DNA of 64,000 bases from JAHBNG01 sp039028975 (lineage in GTDB: Bacteria > Chloroflexota > Anaerolineae > Caldilineales > Caldilineaceae): positions 1-64,000 of the forward strand of contig JBCCHB010000062.1 of the NCBI GenBank assembly GCA_039028975.1, in the 5' to 3' direction. Positions 49,390-57,169 of this stretch are shown in pieces. Within the stretch, counting starts at the first letter, position 1. Each line of letters opens with the position of its first letter. The translations under genes were made by a program, and so were the position numbers. The notes under the pieces are model-generated. The model was not told the origin of the DNA. It saw nothing but the letters and a program-made list of their open reading frames with translations, and searched no databases.

Positions 49390-51543
49390 ATGGCATTGTT
49401 AGAAATTGCAGTTGCGAGTGGTGTTTGCGGTCTAGGGGTACGAGTGTATCGCAATTTGAATCAAAAAAAACATTTGGCGACTGTTCTGTTGGCACCCGCT
49501 GCTGATAGTAAGCTCAGTAGAAGTACAAATGCATTAGAAAAACAGGGTATGGGTCAATCTTTGCTATCGAATATAGATAGCCACTATCAAACCTTTGTCC
49601 GAACCCGGCTTGATCCGTTGCTGTCAGGTCAAGCGCACCAACATCAGATGGCGCTGCGCTCCGGTAACGATGATGCTCCCCCACCGGGAGAATTAGAGAA
49701 GCACATAAATCGCCGCTTTGGGCTAGCAGTTCTCACGCTGGCGAATACAGTGCTAGCTACGATTTTTTTCCCACCTCTCATCATATTTTCACTGGCCTCA
49801 GCACTCTACCCAGTGGGGTATTATTTTGTTGATGCTTACCGTGACTTGACCCAAGAGCGACGAGTCAGCCTGAATCTTATTGGGGCACTTTACGTTAGTG
49901 GTATGTGGTTAGCTCGATATTTTCTCTTTGGGTCCTTTGCTCTGGTCCTTTTTGCGGTAGGCAGCAAAGTGCGTTTTTTGATGGAGGGACGTTCGCGTGA
50001 AGGGATACAGACTATCTTTGGGCAACAGAGCCGCTATGCCTGGCTTGTTGTGGATGGGGTAGAAATCGAAACACCAGTTGAAGAGTTACAGGTCGGTGAT
50101 ATCGTTGTGGTTAATGCCGGTGAAGCGATTCCGGTCGATGGTGTCATGGTAAAGGGAATTGCTTTGGTTGACCAACATGCGTTGACTGGTGAATCTCAGC
50201 CAATCGAGAAAATCCTGGGGGATTCGGTCTTTGCCTCTACACTCATGTTGACTGGACGCGCCTCTATCCAAGTCAAAAAGGCCGGGTCAGAGACCACTGC
50301 TGCACAGATCAACGAAATCCTGATACAAACTGCTGAGCATCGAACAGAAATTGAGTCTAGAGGGTTAGAGCTGGCGAATAAAGGTGCACTACCTACGCTG
50401 TTGACGGGCTTGGTTGCATATCCACTCTTCGGATTAACAGGAGCAGTAGCTGCACTCGGAGCCGGGTTTGGGTACAATCTGAGAACAGTCTCTATTCTTA
50501 GTATGATGAATTATGTACAAGTGGCAGCACGTAAGGCGGTGTTGATCAAAGATGGACGTGCACTCGAACGGCTAGATGAAGTTGATACCATCGTCTTTGA
50601 CAAGACTGGCACTCTAACGCTGGAACAGCCCCACGTCGCTCAGATCCATTGCCTACAAGAGCATTTGACAGAAAATGACGTACTTACCTACGCTGCTGCC
50701 GCCGAATACCGCCAACCCCACCCCATTGCTAAAGCGATTATTGCAACCTCCGAGGAGCGTAATCTGACCTTGCCTGAAATTGATGAGGCTAGCTATGAAG
50801 TCGGCTATGGTATCCAAGTGACGGTCGGCAAACAATTGATTCGTGTGGGTAGCGAGCGTTTTATGAAAATGGAAGGGATTGTCATTCCCGAGTCAATTCG
50901 AACGCTCCAAGCTGCCTGTCAGCACCAAGGCCACTCATTGGTCATGGTGGCACTCGATGCTCAACTTATTGGCGCGTTAGAACTTCATGCCACGCTGCGT
51001 CCAGAAGTCGAAACTGTACTCACTGATCTACGTCATCGGAATCTTAATCTGGCGATCATCTCTGGTGACCAAGAAGAACCGACCCGTGCACTGGCCCAAT
51101 CTCTGGGAATTGATTCTTACTACGCCAATGTACTGCCAGAAGATAAGGCATTACTCATTAAACAACTGCAAGATGAAGGACGCATTGTCTGTTTCATTGG
51201 TGATGGCATCAATGATGCCATCGCCCTCAAGCAGGCTGATGTCTCTGTTTCCTTACTCGGCGCAACGACCATCGCTACGGACACGGCACAGATCGTGCTG
51301 ATGGATCAGAGCTTGACTAGATTAGGCGAACTGCTGGATCTGGCTACAAATTTCGACACAACCATTCGGCATGGGTTCTGGACGACAATGGTTCCTGGTT
51401 TCGTTTGTATTGGTGGGGTGTTCTTTCTGCATTTTGGTATCATTGCTTCAGAATTGTTGTTCCAGCTTGGTTTCTTCACTGGGTTAGGTGTTGCTATGAA
51501 GCCACTACTAGATGAACAACGGGAGAACACCTCATTTGTATAG
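49390..51543 (+). CDS. P1B-like P-type ATPase lacking the CPC motif
   Basis: A 717-residue membrane ATPase directly after the last PKS stop (1 bp gap; GGGAG overlaps that stop). The catalytic parts are intact. The actuator has LTGES. Phospho-Asp404 is in DKTGTLT. The N-domain has HP in RQPHPIAK, and the P-domain has GDGIND. Order and length match heavy-metal P1B ATPases. However, there is no N-terminal metal-binding domain. The transmembrane CPC/CPH-type ion site before the P domain is replaced by a Gly-rich GAGFGYNLRTVSI stretch. Metal transport is therefore doubtful. Its place in the cluster suggests export of, or resistance to, the cationic guanidino product. The substrate is unknown. The upstream ATG at 49363 inside the PKS gene is rejected. 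Confidence 0.9.
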   Translation: MALLEIAVASGVCGLGVRVYRNLNQKKHLATVLLAPAADSKLSRSTNALEKQGMGQSLLSNIDSHYQTFVRTRLDPLLSGQAHQHQMALRSGNDDAPPPGELEKHINRRFGLAVLTLANTVLATIFFPPLIIFSLASALYPVGYYFVDAYRDLTQERRVSLNLIGALYVSGMWLARYFLFGSFALVLFAVGSKVRFLMEGRSREGIQTIFGQQSRYAWLVVDGVEIETPVEELQVGDIVVVNAGEAIPVDGVMVKGIALVDQHALTGESQPIEKILGDSVFASTLMLTGRASIQVKKAGSETTAAQINEILIQTAEHRTEIESRGLELANKGALPTLLTGLVAYPLFGLTGAVAALGAGFGYNLRTVSILSMMNYVQVAARKAVLIKDGRALERLDEVDTIVFDKTGTLTLEQPHVAQIHCLQEHLTENDVLTYAAAAEYRQPHPIAKAIIATSEERNLTLPEIDEASYEVGYGIQVTVGKQLIRVGSERFMKMEGIVIPESIRTLQAACQHQGHSLVMVALDAQLIGALELHATLRPEVETVLTDLRHRNLNLAIISGDQEEPTRALAQSLGIDSYYANVLPEDKALLIKQLQDEGRIVCFIGDGINDAIALKQADVSVSLLGATTIATDTAQIVLMDQSLTRLGELLDLATNFDTTIRHGFWTTMVPGFVCIGGVFFLHFGIIASELLFQLGFFTGLGVAMKPLLDEQRENTSFV

Positions 51544-51804
51544 AAGTTCCGTGTTGCTTGGTTATTCCATCTATCGGCAGGGTTTAACAGAGGAAATCAG
51601 CCGCGTTAAGTTTAGCCCTTCTTGTTGTGCCGTTCTACGTAATCTCGATAAAAGATTGTCCGGAAGTGGGATATGCGCCATCTTACGACCTCGTTTGAAC
51701 ACATTTGTAATTGTTGATGTCCAACTTTGCTGTTCAACTCTCGTAATTATACCATAACGCGATGTCTCCGTGCTTATGATTTGAAGAATGCAAGAATGCG
51801 TACC
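51544..51804. other. Region between convergent genes
   Basis: About 260 bp between the ATPase (plus) and the nucleotidyltransferase (minus). I see no clear hairpin with a U-run and no gene. A short reading frame overlapping the ATPase end has no ribosome binding site. Confidence 0.35.
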
Positions 51805-52671
51805 TCATTTGGGCATTACTGCATCTAATTTTTCCTTCGTCTGTTCGAGCAGTCGCCAATACCACTCTGGCTCAAATCCACCATCGGCTTTATCGCTCAA
51901 TAGTTGAATATACTTCCCTTTCACTGCAAAGAGACGGAGGAGGGTATCCGCCATGGCTGCCGGGTCCATGGGATCAGCCCCAGGTTGCATGTAAGTCTTA
52001 TCCAGATCAGCCAGATACGCACTGGGAAGGATTTGAGAAAGATGCTTAAATCGTTTGGCAAAGCCTAGCCCAATGAGCCGATACATGACTCGCACAATGG
52101 AGGAGCGCGTTTCAGCTATGATGAAGTGAATCGACTGCCACTCCTTCAGGTAAAAAGGCCCAGGACAGGTTGCCATATTTCCTAGCGTCATCTCTGTCTC
52201 TCGCCATACGATCTTAGTCGTTAGCTCTTCTTTCTCTGGCCACAGTTCGGCTGCACTTTTGTCGCCCAGGGAAAGAAAGTTGGGTTGGCCTTCTGGCAAA
52301 CGGTTAAGGAGAAACTCGCAGTCATACAGCTCTTTGCCATCTAACTCGCTTGTCTTAAGAACGGCCAATTCGACGATGACGCCTTCCTCTTTGGTTAACG
52401 CCCGAATAAAACCCCAGTCAAGCAAAATCAGATGCTCACCCATGCCGTTGGTCAGGGGCTTGCGGTCTCGCTCCCAAAGCCGATCATGAGCGTCATCGGC
52501 AACGGCAATACGCAGATCAATATCTGCGCCAGGATTGGCCCGGTCCGAATCAGTCAGGCTCCCTTCGAGCCAGACTACATCGACCTCTGGGAAGGCTTCA
52601 ATGGCCGGCAGCCAGCGTTGGAGTATGTTGTGTTGCTGAGTGGGTAGATTCAATGGGATAAGATTTGGCAT
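51805..52671 (-). CDS. Nucleotidyltransferase-fold protein (aminoglycoside adenylyltransferase-like)
   Basis: A 288-residue protein. The N-terminal NT fold carries WLEGSLTDSDRANPGADIDLRI, the GS...DxD motif that binds nucleotide and Mg2+. A third acidic residue lies further on (VIVELAVL). The C-terminal half is helical (about residues 165-288). Proteins of this type modify small molecules such as aminoglycosides, or act as antitoxin/toxin-like nucleotidyltransferases. No target can be deduced. The start is set by AAAGGAGC 7 bases before the ATG at 52671; an upstream in-frame ATG at 52716 has no such site. It is transcribed towards the biosynthetic cluster and probably unrelated to it. Confidence 0.78.
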   Translation of the reverse strand: MPNLIPLNLPTQQHNILQRWLPAIEAFPEVDVVWLEGSLTDSDRANPGADIDLRIAVADDAHDRLWERDRKPLTNGMGEHLILLDWGFIRALTKEEGVIVELAVLKTSELDGKELYDCEFLLNRLPEGQPNFLSLGDKSAAELWPEKEELTTKIVWRETEMTLGNMATCPGPFYLKEWQSIHFIIAETRSSIVRVMYRLIGLGFAKRFKHLSQILPSAYLADLDKTYMQPGADPMDPAAMADTLLRLFAVKGKYIQLLSDKADGGFEPEWYWRLLEQTKEKLDAVMPK

Positions 52672-52793
52672 TGTTTGCTCCTTTATAGCTGTGGTCCTAT
52701 CGTCCATGACGACCACAGTTAGTCAACTTCATTGTTGCAATTGGATCGCATATCCAAACCGGAGAAGATATATTATATATGATGCTGGAGGTT

Positions 52794-52829
52794 GTTCCAA
52801 ATTTCACAAGCGCTTGTGAAATTTGGAAC
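52794..52829. promoter_or_regulatory. Perfect 36-bp palindrome in a divergent promoter region
   Basis: The half-site GTTCCAAATTTCACAAGC (52794-52811) is followed without a spacer by its exact complement. The centre AAGCGCTT is the style of LacI/GalR-family operators. It lies between divergent genes (starts at 52671 and 53000). An operator for a dimeric or tetrameric repressor is the simplest reading; a mobile-element relic is the alternative. Confidence 0.6.
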
Positions 52830-52934
52830 GATTATTTCCCATTGGACTCCCTTCATATGACCATCATATGACGCTAGGCACATCCATGTTTATTACCCAA
52901 GACACTGTTCGGTGTGACCAACCTCGAAGTATGA

Positions 52935-52964
52935 TGTAGCCAGAAAAAGAGCTTTCTGGTTACA
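52935..52964. other. Small hairpin with CCAGAAA arms
   Basis: TGTAGCCAGAAA and TTTCTGGTTACA enclose AAGAGC. The arms resemble the ends of the MITE-like family, so it may be a deleted copy. It lies 36 bp before the next gene start. Confidence 0.45.
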
Positions 52965-52999
52965 TATTCAAGACACATAATCATCGTAAGGATCAATTT

Positions 53000-54007
53000 A
53001 TGAGCACGTCTACCTATACTTTTTCACAATCGACTCTACAACCGTTTCCAACGGCTGCAATTTGGCAAAGGCTGGTTAACACAAATCGATTTTTAGCACT
53101 CAATCTTTTTGTCTATATAGGACTATTGCTATTTACAATTGGTGCTACTTTTGTTGATGCGCGGCTTGTCACCGGTGCACCAGTCTGGATCAAGCCCATG
53201 AAGTTTGCCATTTCCTCGATTCTATACGCGGGAACCCTGCTCTGGATGTTGAGCTTTGTTAAGAGCAAGCCAAGGCTCGTCCATCTCATTGCGATTTTAA
53301 CAGCCATGGCTTTTTTGGTGGAGCTTAGCGGTATTTCTCTCCAAGCATTTCGAGGGGTACGAAGCCACTTTAACGTAACGACCGCTTTTGACGCGACCAT
53401 CTTTAGCCTAATGGGAACCTTTGTCTTGGTTATCTGGGTGATGAATCTGCTGGCTGCGATTCTACTCATGATGGAGCCTCTGAAAGATCGGGCTTTCGCC
53501 TGGTCGCTGCGGCTGGCCTTGATCATCACAGTAATCGGTGGTGGGCTGGGTGCGCTGATGACCTCCGGTCCTACACCTTCGCAGCTAGAGGCGCTACAGG
53601 CTGGCGCGCCCCTTACCTATGTTGGTGCTCACAGCGTTGGCGTTGAGGACGGCGGGGCAGGACTGCCCTTTACGAACTGGAGTACCGAGGGGGGTGATCT
53701 ACGAATAGGACACTTCGTGGGTTTGCATGGTTTGCAGGTGATTCCCTTGCTGGGGATCTTTATCCGGCGGCGCTGGGGGAAACGACTCTCAATGACACGA
53801 CAGACGGCGCTCATCTGGATCGGGTCGGCTGGTTATCTTGGTTTAACCCTTCTCCTCACTTGGCAGGCGCTGCGCGGACAACCCCTCATTGCACCGGATA
53901 TGCTAACACTGGCTGCATTGGTCTGGTTGGTCGGTACTGTGGCAAGTGGTTTCTGGCTGGTGCAGCGCAAGAGCCTTTCTGAAGCAGCGTTGAGAACAGC
54001 ACTTTAA
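53000..54007 (+). CDS. Conserved multi-pass membrane protein, unknown function
   Basis: A 335-residue integral membrane protein with about eight hydrophobic helices (for example residues 33-53, 72-88, 95-115, 128-155, 168-187, 240-255, 270-290 and 300-320). A polar loop at about 190-235 contains GDLRIGHFVGLHGLQVIP, where paired His residues flank a helix, a pattern seen in haem or metal-binding membrane proteins. The segment WIKPMKFAIS looks like a conserved family motif. I do not recognise a named family. GTAAGGATC precedes the ATG. The palindrome upstream may control it. Confidence 0.75.
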   Translation: MSTSTYTFSQSTLQPFPTAAIWQRLVNTNRFLALNLFVYIGLLLFTIGATFVDARLVTGAPVWIKPMKFAISSILYAGTLLWMLSFVKSKPRLVHLIAILTAMAFLVELSGISLQAFRGVRSHFNVTTAFDATIFSLMGTFVLVIWVMNLLAAILLMMEPLKDRAFAWSLRLALIITVIGGGLGALMTSGPTPSQLEALQAGAPLTYVGAHSVGVEDGGAGLPFTNWSTEGGDLRIGHFVGLHGLQVIPLLGIFIRRRWGKRLSMTRQTALIWIGSAGYLGLTLLLTWQALRGQPLIAPDMLTLAALVWLVGTVASGFWLVQRKSLSEAALRTAL

Positions 54008-54123
54008 TACAACCGTTGGCCGTCGTGCTGCTTGAGGCTACATAAGGTTAGTCAAGCAGCATCGATAGATGGCCAGGTAAATTTTGCCCTTCCTTTTACA
54101 GGGAATCCAGACCAAACTGGTTC

Positions 54124-54207
54124 ATACTGCGGTCGATTTGAAAACCAGAGTTTTCCTTGGCCCTACAGGAATAACCAAACCCCGGTTTTCAAACGGAGCT
54201 GGGTATA
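54124..54207. repeat. 84-bp hairpin repeat element, copy 2
   Basis: Same length and ends as the copy at 8581-8664 (ATACTGCGGTCG at one end, AAACGGAGCTGGGTATA at the other). The arms GATTTGAAAAC and GGTTTTCAAA are conserved and the loop is diverged. It is located 89 bp before the ABA4-like gene. Confidence 0.7.
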
Positions 54208-54295
54208 AGGAGTAGGGACAAAATATCACCGGCAGATTATACAACTTTGCAGCCCTACGACTTTGCAACCCTACAATCTTTAAGGAATCAACCTC

Positions 54296-54757
54296 ATGAC
54301 CATCGAACAACTTTTTGATACGAGCTTTCTCTTAGTTGCCCCGTTCTGGATACTGATGATTTTGCTGCCCTTTTGGAGCTGGACCGAACGAATCGTTCGC
54401 TCACCCTGGATCGCCATCGGGCCCGCCCTAATTTACCTTGGGCTGGTTCTCCCAAATATCGGTGAAATCCTAGCTGCCGTGACCAGCCCGAGCTTGGAGC
54501 CACTGGCCAGCTTAATGGGCGAACCCGTGGGTGCCACCATTGCCTGGGTTCACTTCTTAGCCTTTGATCTCTTTGTGGCTCGTTGGGTCTACCTGGATAG
54601 CCGGGTCAATCAGATCTTCTGGCTGTTTGTCAGCCCCATTCTCTACTTTGTATTGATGTTGGGACCCATCGGCTTTGTGGGGTATCTCGTACTCCGTACG
54701 GCTATCCTGGCGATTCGGGATGGTAACTGGCGCGGGATGGTTGGTTCACCAGTATAG
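54296..54757 (+). CDS. ABA4-like (DUF4281) membrane protein
   Basis: A 153-residue protein with four transmembrane helices (about residues 10-28, 42-60, 80-100 and 108-135). It matches the ABA4-like/DUF4281 family. Family marks include the N-terminal LFDTSFLLVAPFWILMILLPFW, AWVHFLAFDLFVARWVYLDS with His, Asp and Arg in a membrane helix, and LMLGPIGFVGYLVLR. The plant member is needed for neoxanthin formation, but the bacterial function is not established. Upstream AAGGAATC supports the ATG. Only 56 bp separate it from the histidine kinase that follows, so the three genes may form one operon. Confidence 0.85.
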   Translation: MTIEQLFDTSFLLVAPFWILMILLPFWSWTERIVRSPWIAIGPALIYLGLVLPNIGEILAAVTSPSLEPLASLMGEPVGATIAWVHFLAFDLFVARWVYLDSRVNQIFWLFVSPILYFVLMLGPIGFVGYLVLRTAILAIRDGNWRGMVGSPV

Positions 54758-54813
54758 TTGCCTTGCTACCGAGCAACCTTGCAACTCTTCCCCGCTTAAA
54801 TTATCATCTACTC

Positions 54814-56049
54814 ATGAACCCGCGTACAACCTTCCAACTTCTTTTTGGTGCATCAATTATCACGCTAATTGGCACAAGCATCCAGATCTTTTCCGGCTTC
54901 CCAAGCCAAGGACCACGCCTTGCGACGCTGGGGCTTCTCATTGCCTTCGGCCTAATCGTTTCTGTAACAATCCGCTTCCGAGACCAGCAAATCGTTGTCA
55001 GAGGTTATCTGTTCTCCTGTACCCTGATTGTCTTGGCCATATTTGGACTCAATGATCGGAAGACCGGCGAGGAAGCATTCACCTTGTTCTTTATCCTAAC
55101 CAGCTGTGCAACACTCTTGTTGCCTATCCAGGAGGCTATCGCTTGGGTGATTGGTATATTTACTATCCAGTTTGGTGCTGTTTCGCTGGCTTACAGTTTG
55201 CAAACGTCCTTAGGGTGGTTGAGCGCCGCTGGGGGGCATTTTATGTTTGCAGGCTTTGGATATATGCTCCGTCAATCCAATGTAGCGAGGGAGAAGACAG
55301 AGCAACTCTATACCGAGCTGCAAGAGACCCATGCCAAGCTTCAGGCATTTACAACCCAGTCCCAGCGGCTGGCCGTTGCTGAGGAGCGCAATCGTTTGGC
55401 CCGGGAAATGCACGATTCCCTTGGACATCGCTTAACTGTCGCTATCTTGCAATTAGAGGGGGCCACGCATCTGATCCAAACGGAGCCGGCGAGGGCTGAG
55501 ACTATGGTCAGTAACATGAGGGACCAACTCAAGGAGGCGCTGGCCGAGTTGCGGCGAGCGCTCTCTTCCCTTCGTCAAAGTGACGAAAAACCGAAGTCTC
55601 TGCACACAGATAGCCCAGCGATAAAGTCCCTAGTCGAAGATATTGAGCAACTTGTCTCTACATTCCAGGAAGCGACCGGGCTAAGCATTCATAGTAAGTT
55701 TCCCAACCAGCCTGTCAATCTCGAACCGATTCAACGGCTAGCAATCTTTCGCGCCAGCCAGGAGTTGCTAACCAACATACAGCGCCACGCCAGCGCAACC
55801 GAGGCGTGGCTGACCTTGACTATCAACCAGAATACAATTACGCTGTTCGTAGCCGATAATGGACAGGGAATGCCGGCTCAGATTGAAGATGGACGGTTTG
55901 GACTGCGTGGACTAAAGGAACGGGCAGAGCAACTGCATGGTTCGTTAGCAATCAGCAAGCGGTCCACTCGTGGAACGGAAATTCTTTTCTCTATTCCGCA
56001 AACCCTAGAGAAGGGGCGAGATTTAGCGGTGGAGGGAATTCGTGTCTGA
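54814..56049 (+). CDS. NarL-type sensor histidine kinase (HisKA_3)
   Basis: A 411-residue kinase. Five or six transmembrane helices (about residues 10-165) with short loops form the membrane sensor. A coiled linker leads to the HisKA_3 dimerisation box with the phospho-acceptor His in LAREMHDSLGHRLTVAI. An HATPase domain follows (ASQELLTNIQRHA as N box, VADNGQGM as G1, RFGLRGLKERAEQLHG as G2). All key motifs are present. The ATG at 54814 (MNPRTTFQLLFG) is preferred over a TTG 51 bp upstream, since the hydrophobic part then starts normally. It overlaps the next gene by 8 bp and is clearly paired with that response regulator. The stimulus is unknown. Confidence 0.93.
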   Translation: MNPRTTFQLLFGASIITLIGTSIQIFSGFPSQGPRLATLGLLIAFGLIVSVTIRFRDQQIVVRGYLFSCTLIVLAIFGLNDRKTGEEAFTLFFILTSCATLLLPIQEAIAWVIGIFTIQFGAVSLAYSLQTSLGWLSAAGGHFMFAGFGYMLRQSNVAREKTEQLYTELQETHAKLQAFTTQSQRLAVAEERNRLAREMHDSLGHRLTVAILQLEGATHLIQTEPARAETMVSNMRDQLKEALAELRRALSSLRQSDEKPKSLHTDSPAIKSLVEDIEQLVSTFQEATGLSIHSKFPNQPVNLEPIQRLAIFRASQELLTNIQRHASATEAWLTLTINQNTITLFVADNGQGMPAQIEDGRFGLRGLKERAEQLHGSLAISKRSTRGTEILFSIPQTLEKGRDLAVEGIRV

Positions 56050-56695
56050 ACAGATCCACGTCCTGCTTGTGGATGATCAGAAGTTAATCCGCGAAGGGCT
56101 ACGTACTCTTCTGGAATTGCAACCTACATTTGCAATTGTGGCTGAAGCGTCCGACGGTTATGAAGCATTGGATGCATACGCCCAGCATCAGCCTGACGTG
56201 GTCCTGATGGACATCAACATGCCCAACATGGATGGCGTGGAAGCCACTCAGCAGCTTTGCCAGCTATACGCAGACGCCCGTGTCTTAATCTTAACCACTT
56301 TTGACGATGATGAATATGTCTTTGAGGGGATTCGGGCTGGTGCACTCGGCTACATGCTCAAGGACGTCTCTAGTCAAGAGCTAGCGAACGCGGTTCAGGT
56401 TGTGGCTGCGGGTGGTTCTATGATGGGGGCCGCAGTTGCTCGCCGCGTATTGAACCAAGTAGCTGCAGGGCCATCGTCGAGCCTAAACCAATCTAGCCTT
56501 ATCGAACCTCTCTCTGAGCGTGAGTCCGAGATCTTGAAGCTGATGGCTGACGGGTTGAACAACAGTGAAATCTCTAAGCATCTTCATCTTGCTAGCGGGA
56601 CCGTAAAAAATTATGTCAGCAACGTTCTCCAAAAGTTAGAAGCCCGGGATCGGACTCAAGCAGTTATTCGGGCACAGCAGCTTGGCTTATTGTAA
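56042..56695 (+). CDS. NarL/FixJ-family response regulator
   Basis: A 217-residue regulator starting at GTG within the end of the kinase gene. The receiver has Asp11-Asp12, phospho-Asp57 (VVLMDINMPNMDG), Thr in ILTTFDDDEYVF and Lys in YMLKDVSS. A LuxR-type HTH (about residues 150-212) contains LSERESEILKLMADGLNN, SEISKHLHLASGTVKNYVSN and VLQKLEARDRTQAV. With the overlapping kinase it forms a complete two-component system. Its targets may include the adjacent ABA4-like gene, but no binding site is visible. Confidence 0.95.
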   Translation: MSEQIHVLLVDDQKLIREGLRTLLELQPTFAIVAEASDGYEALDAYAQHQPDVVLMDINMPNMDGVEATQQLCQLYADARVLILTTFDDDEYVFEGIRAGALGYMLKDVSSQELANAVQVVAAGGSMMGAAVARRVLNQVAAGPSSSLNQSSLIEPLSERESEILKLMADGLNNSEISKHLHLASGTVKNYVSNVLQKLEARDRTQAVIRAQQLGLL

Positions 56696-56760
56696 AAAGC
56701 TGTCAGCCAGCAAGCCGTCTGCTACTGTATGGTAAATTACGCGACTTTAGGACGGGCCAA

Positions 56761-57105
56761 CGGTAGACCGTCCCTTCGGCTCCGCTCAGGACATGCCTTG
56801 CAGGGCGGTGGACGCCGATTGTCCCGCGGGTGTAACTTGAAATTCGGTCAGCTACCTTTCCCGCCCAAAATGGACGGGCTACTTTAGATAGATGCAACCG
56901 TAGCAACCGTAGACCGTCCTTGCAGGGTGGTGGACGCCGATTGTCCCGCGGGTGTAGCTTGAAATCGGTCAGTCAGGCTATCTTTCCCTCCCAAAATGGA
57001 CGGGCTACTTTAGATAGATGCAACGGTAGACCGTCCTTGCAGGGCGGTGGACGCCGATTGTCCCGCGGGTATAACTTGAAATCGGTCAGTCAGGCTATCT
57101 TTCCT
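56761..57105. repeat. Three tandem 117-122-bp repeat units
   Basis: Each unit contains AGACCGTCC, TTGCAGGGCGGTGGACGCCG, ATTGTCCCGCGGGT, GAAATCGGTCAG and, in the first two, AAAATGGACGGGCTACTTTA. The last unit is truncated after about 80 bp and the first has an extra TTCGGCTCCGCTCAGGA insert. It fills the gap between the response regulator and the sulfatase. It shares GACGGGCTAC with the 18972-19041 hairpin. The units lack the short-repeat/unique-spacer pattern of CRISPR. Confidence 0.8.
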
Positions 57106-57169
57106 GCTGGATTGATCTTTATCCCCTACCTTCCGATAAAAACAGTTCATCCCTAAAACACAATTTCTT

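Noticed and set aside
49390..51543. Standard heavy-metal (Cu/Zn/Cd) efflux ATPase
   Set aside because: There is no CPC/CPH motif in the membrane site and no HMA domain, so metal specificity cannot be supported despite the P1B-like layout.
52794..52829. Rex operator
   Set aside because: Rex sites read TTGTGA...TCACAA; here the halves are in the opposite order (TTCACAA then TTGTGAA), so the match is only superficial.
56761..57105. CRISPR-like array
   Set aside because: The repeats are over 110 bp with no short direct repeats separated by unique spacers, and no cas genes are nearby.
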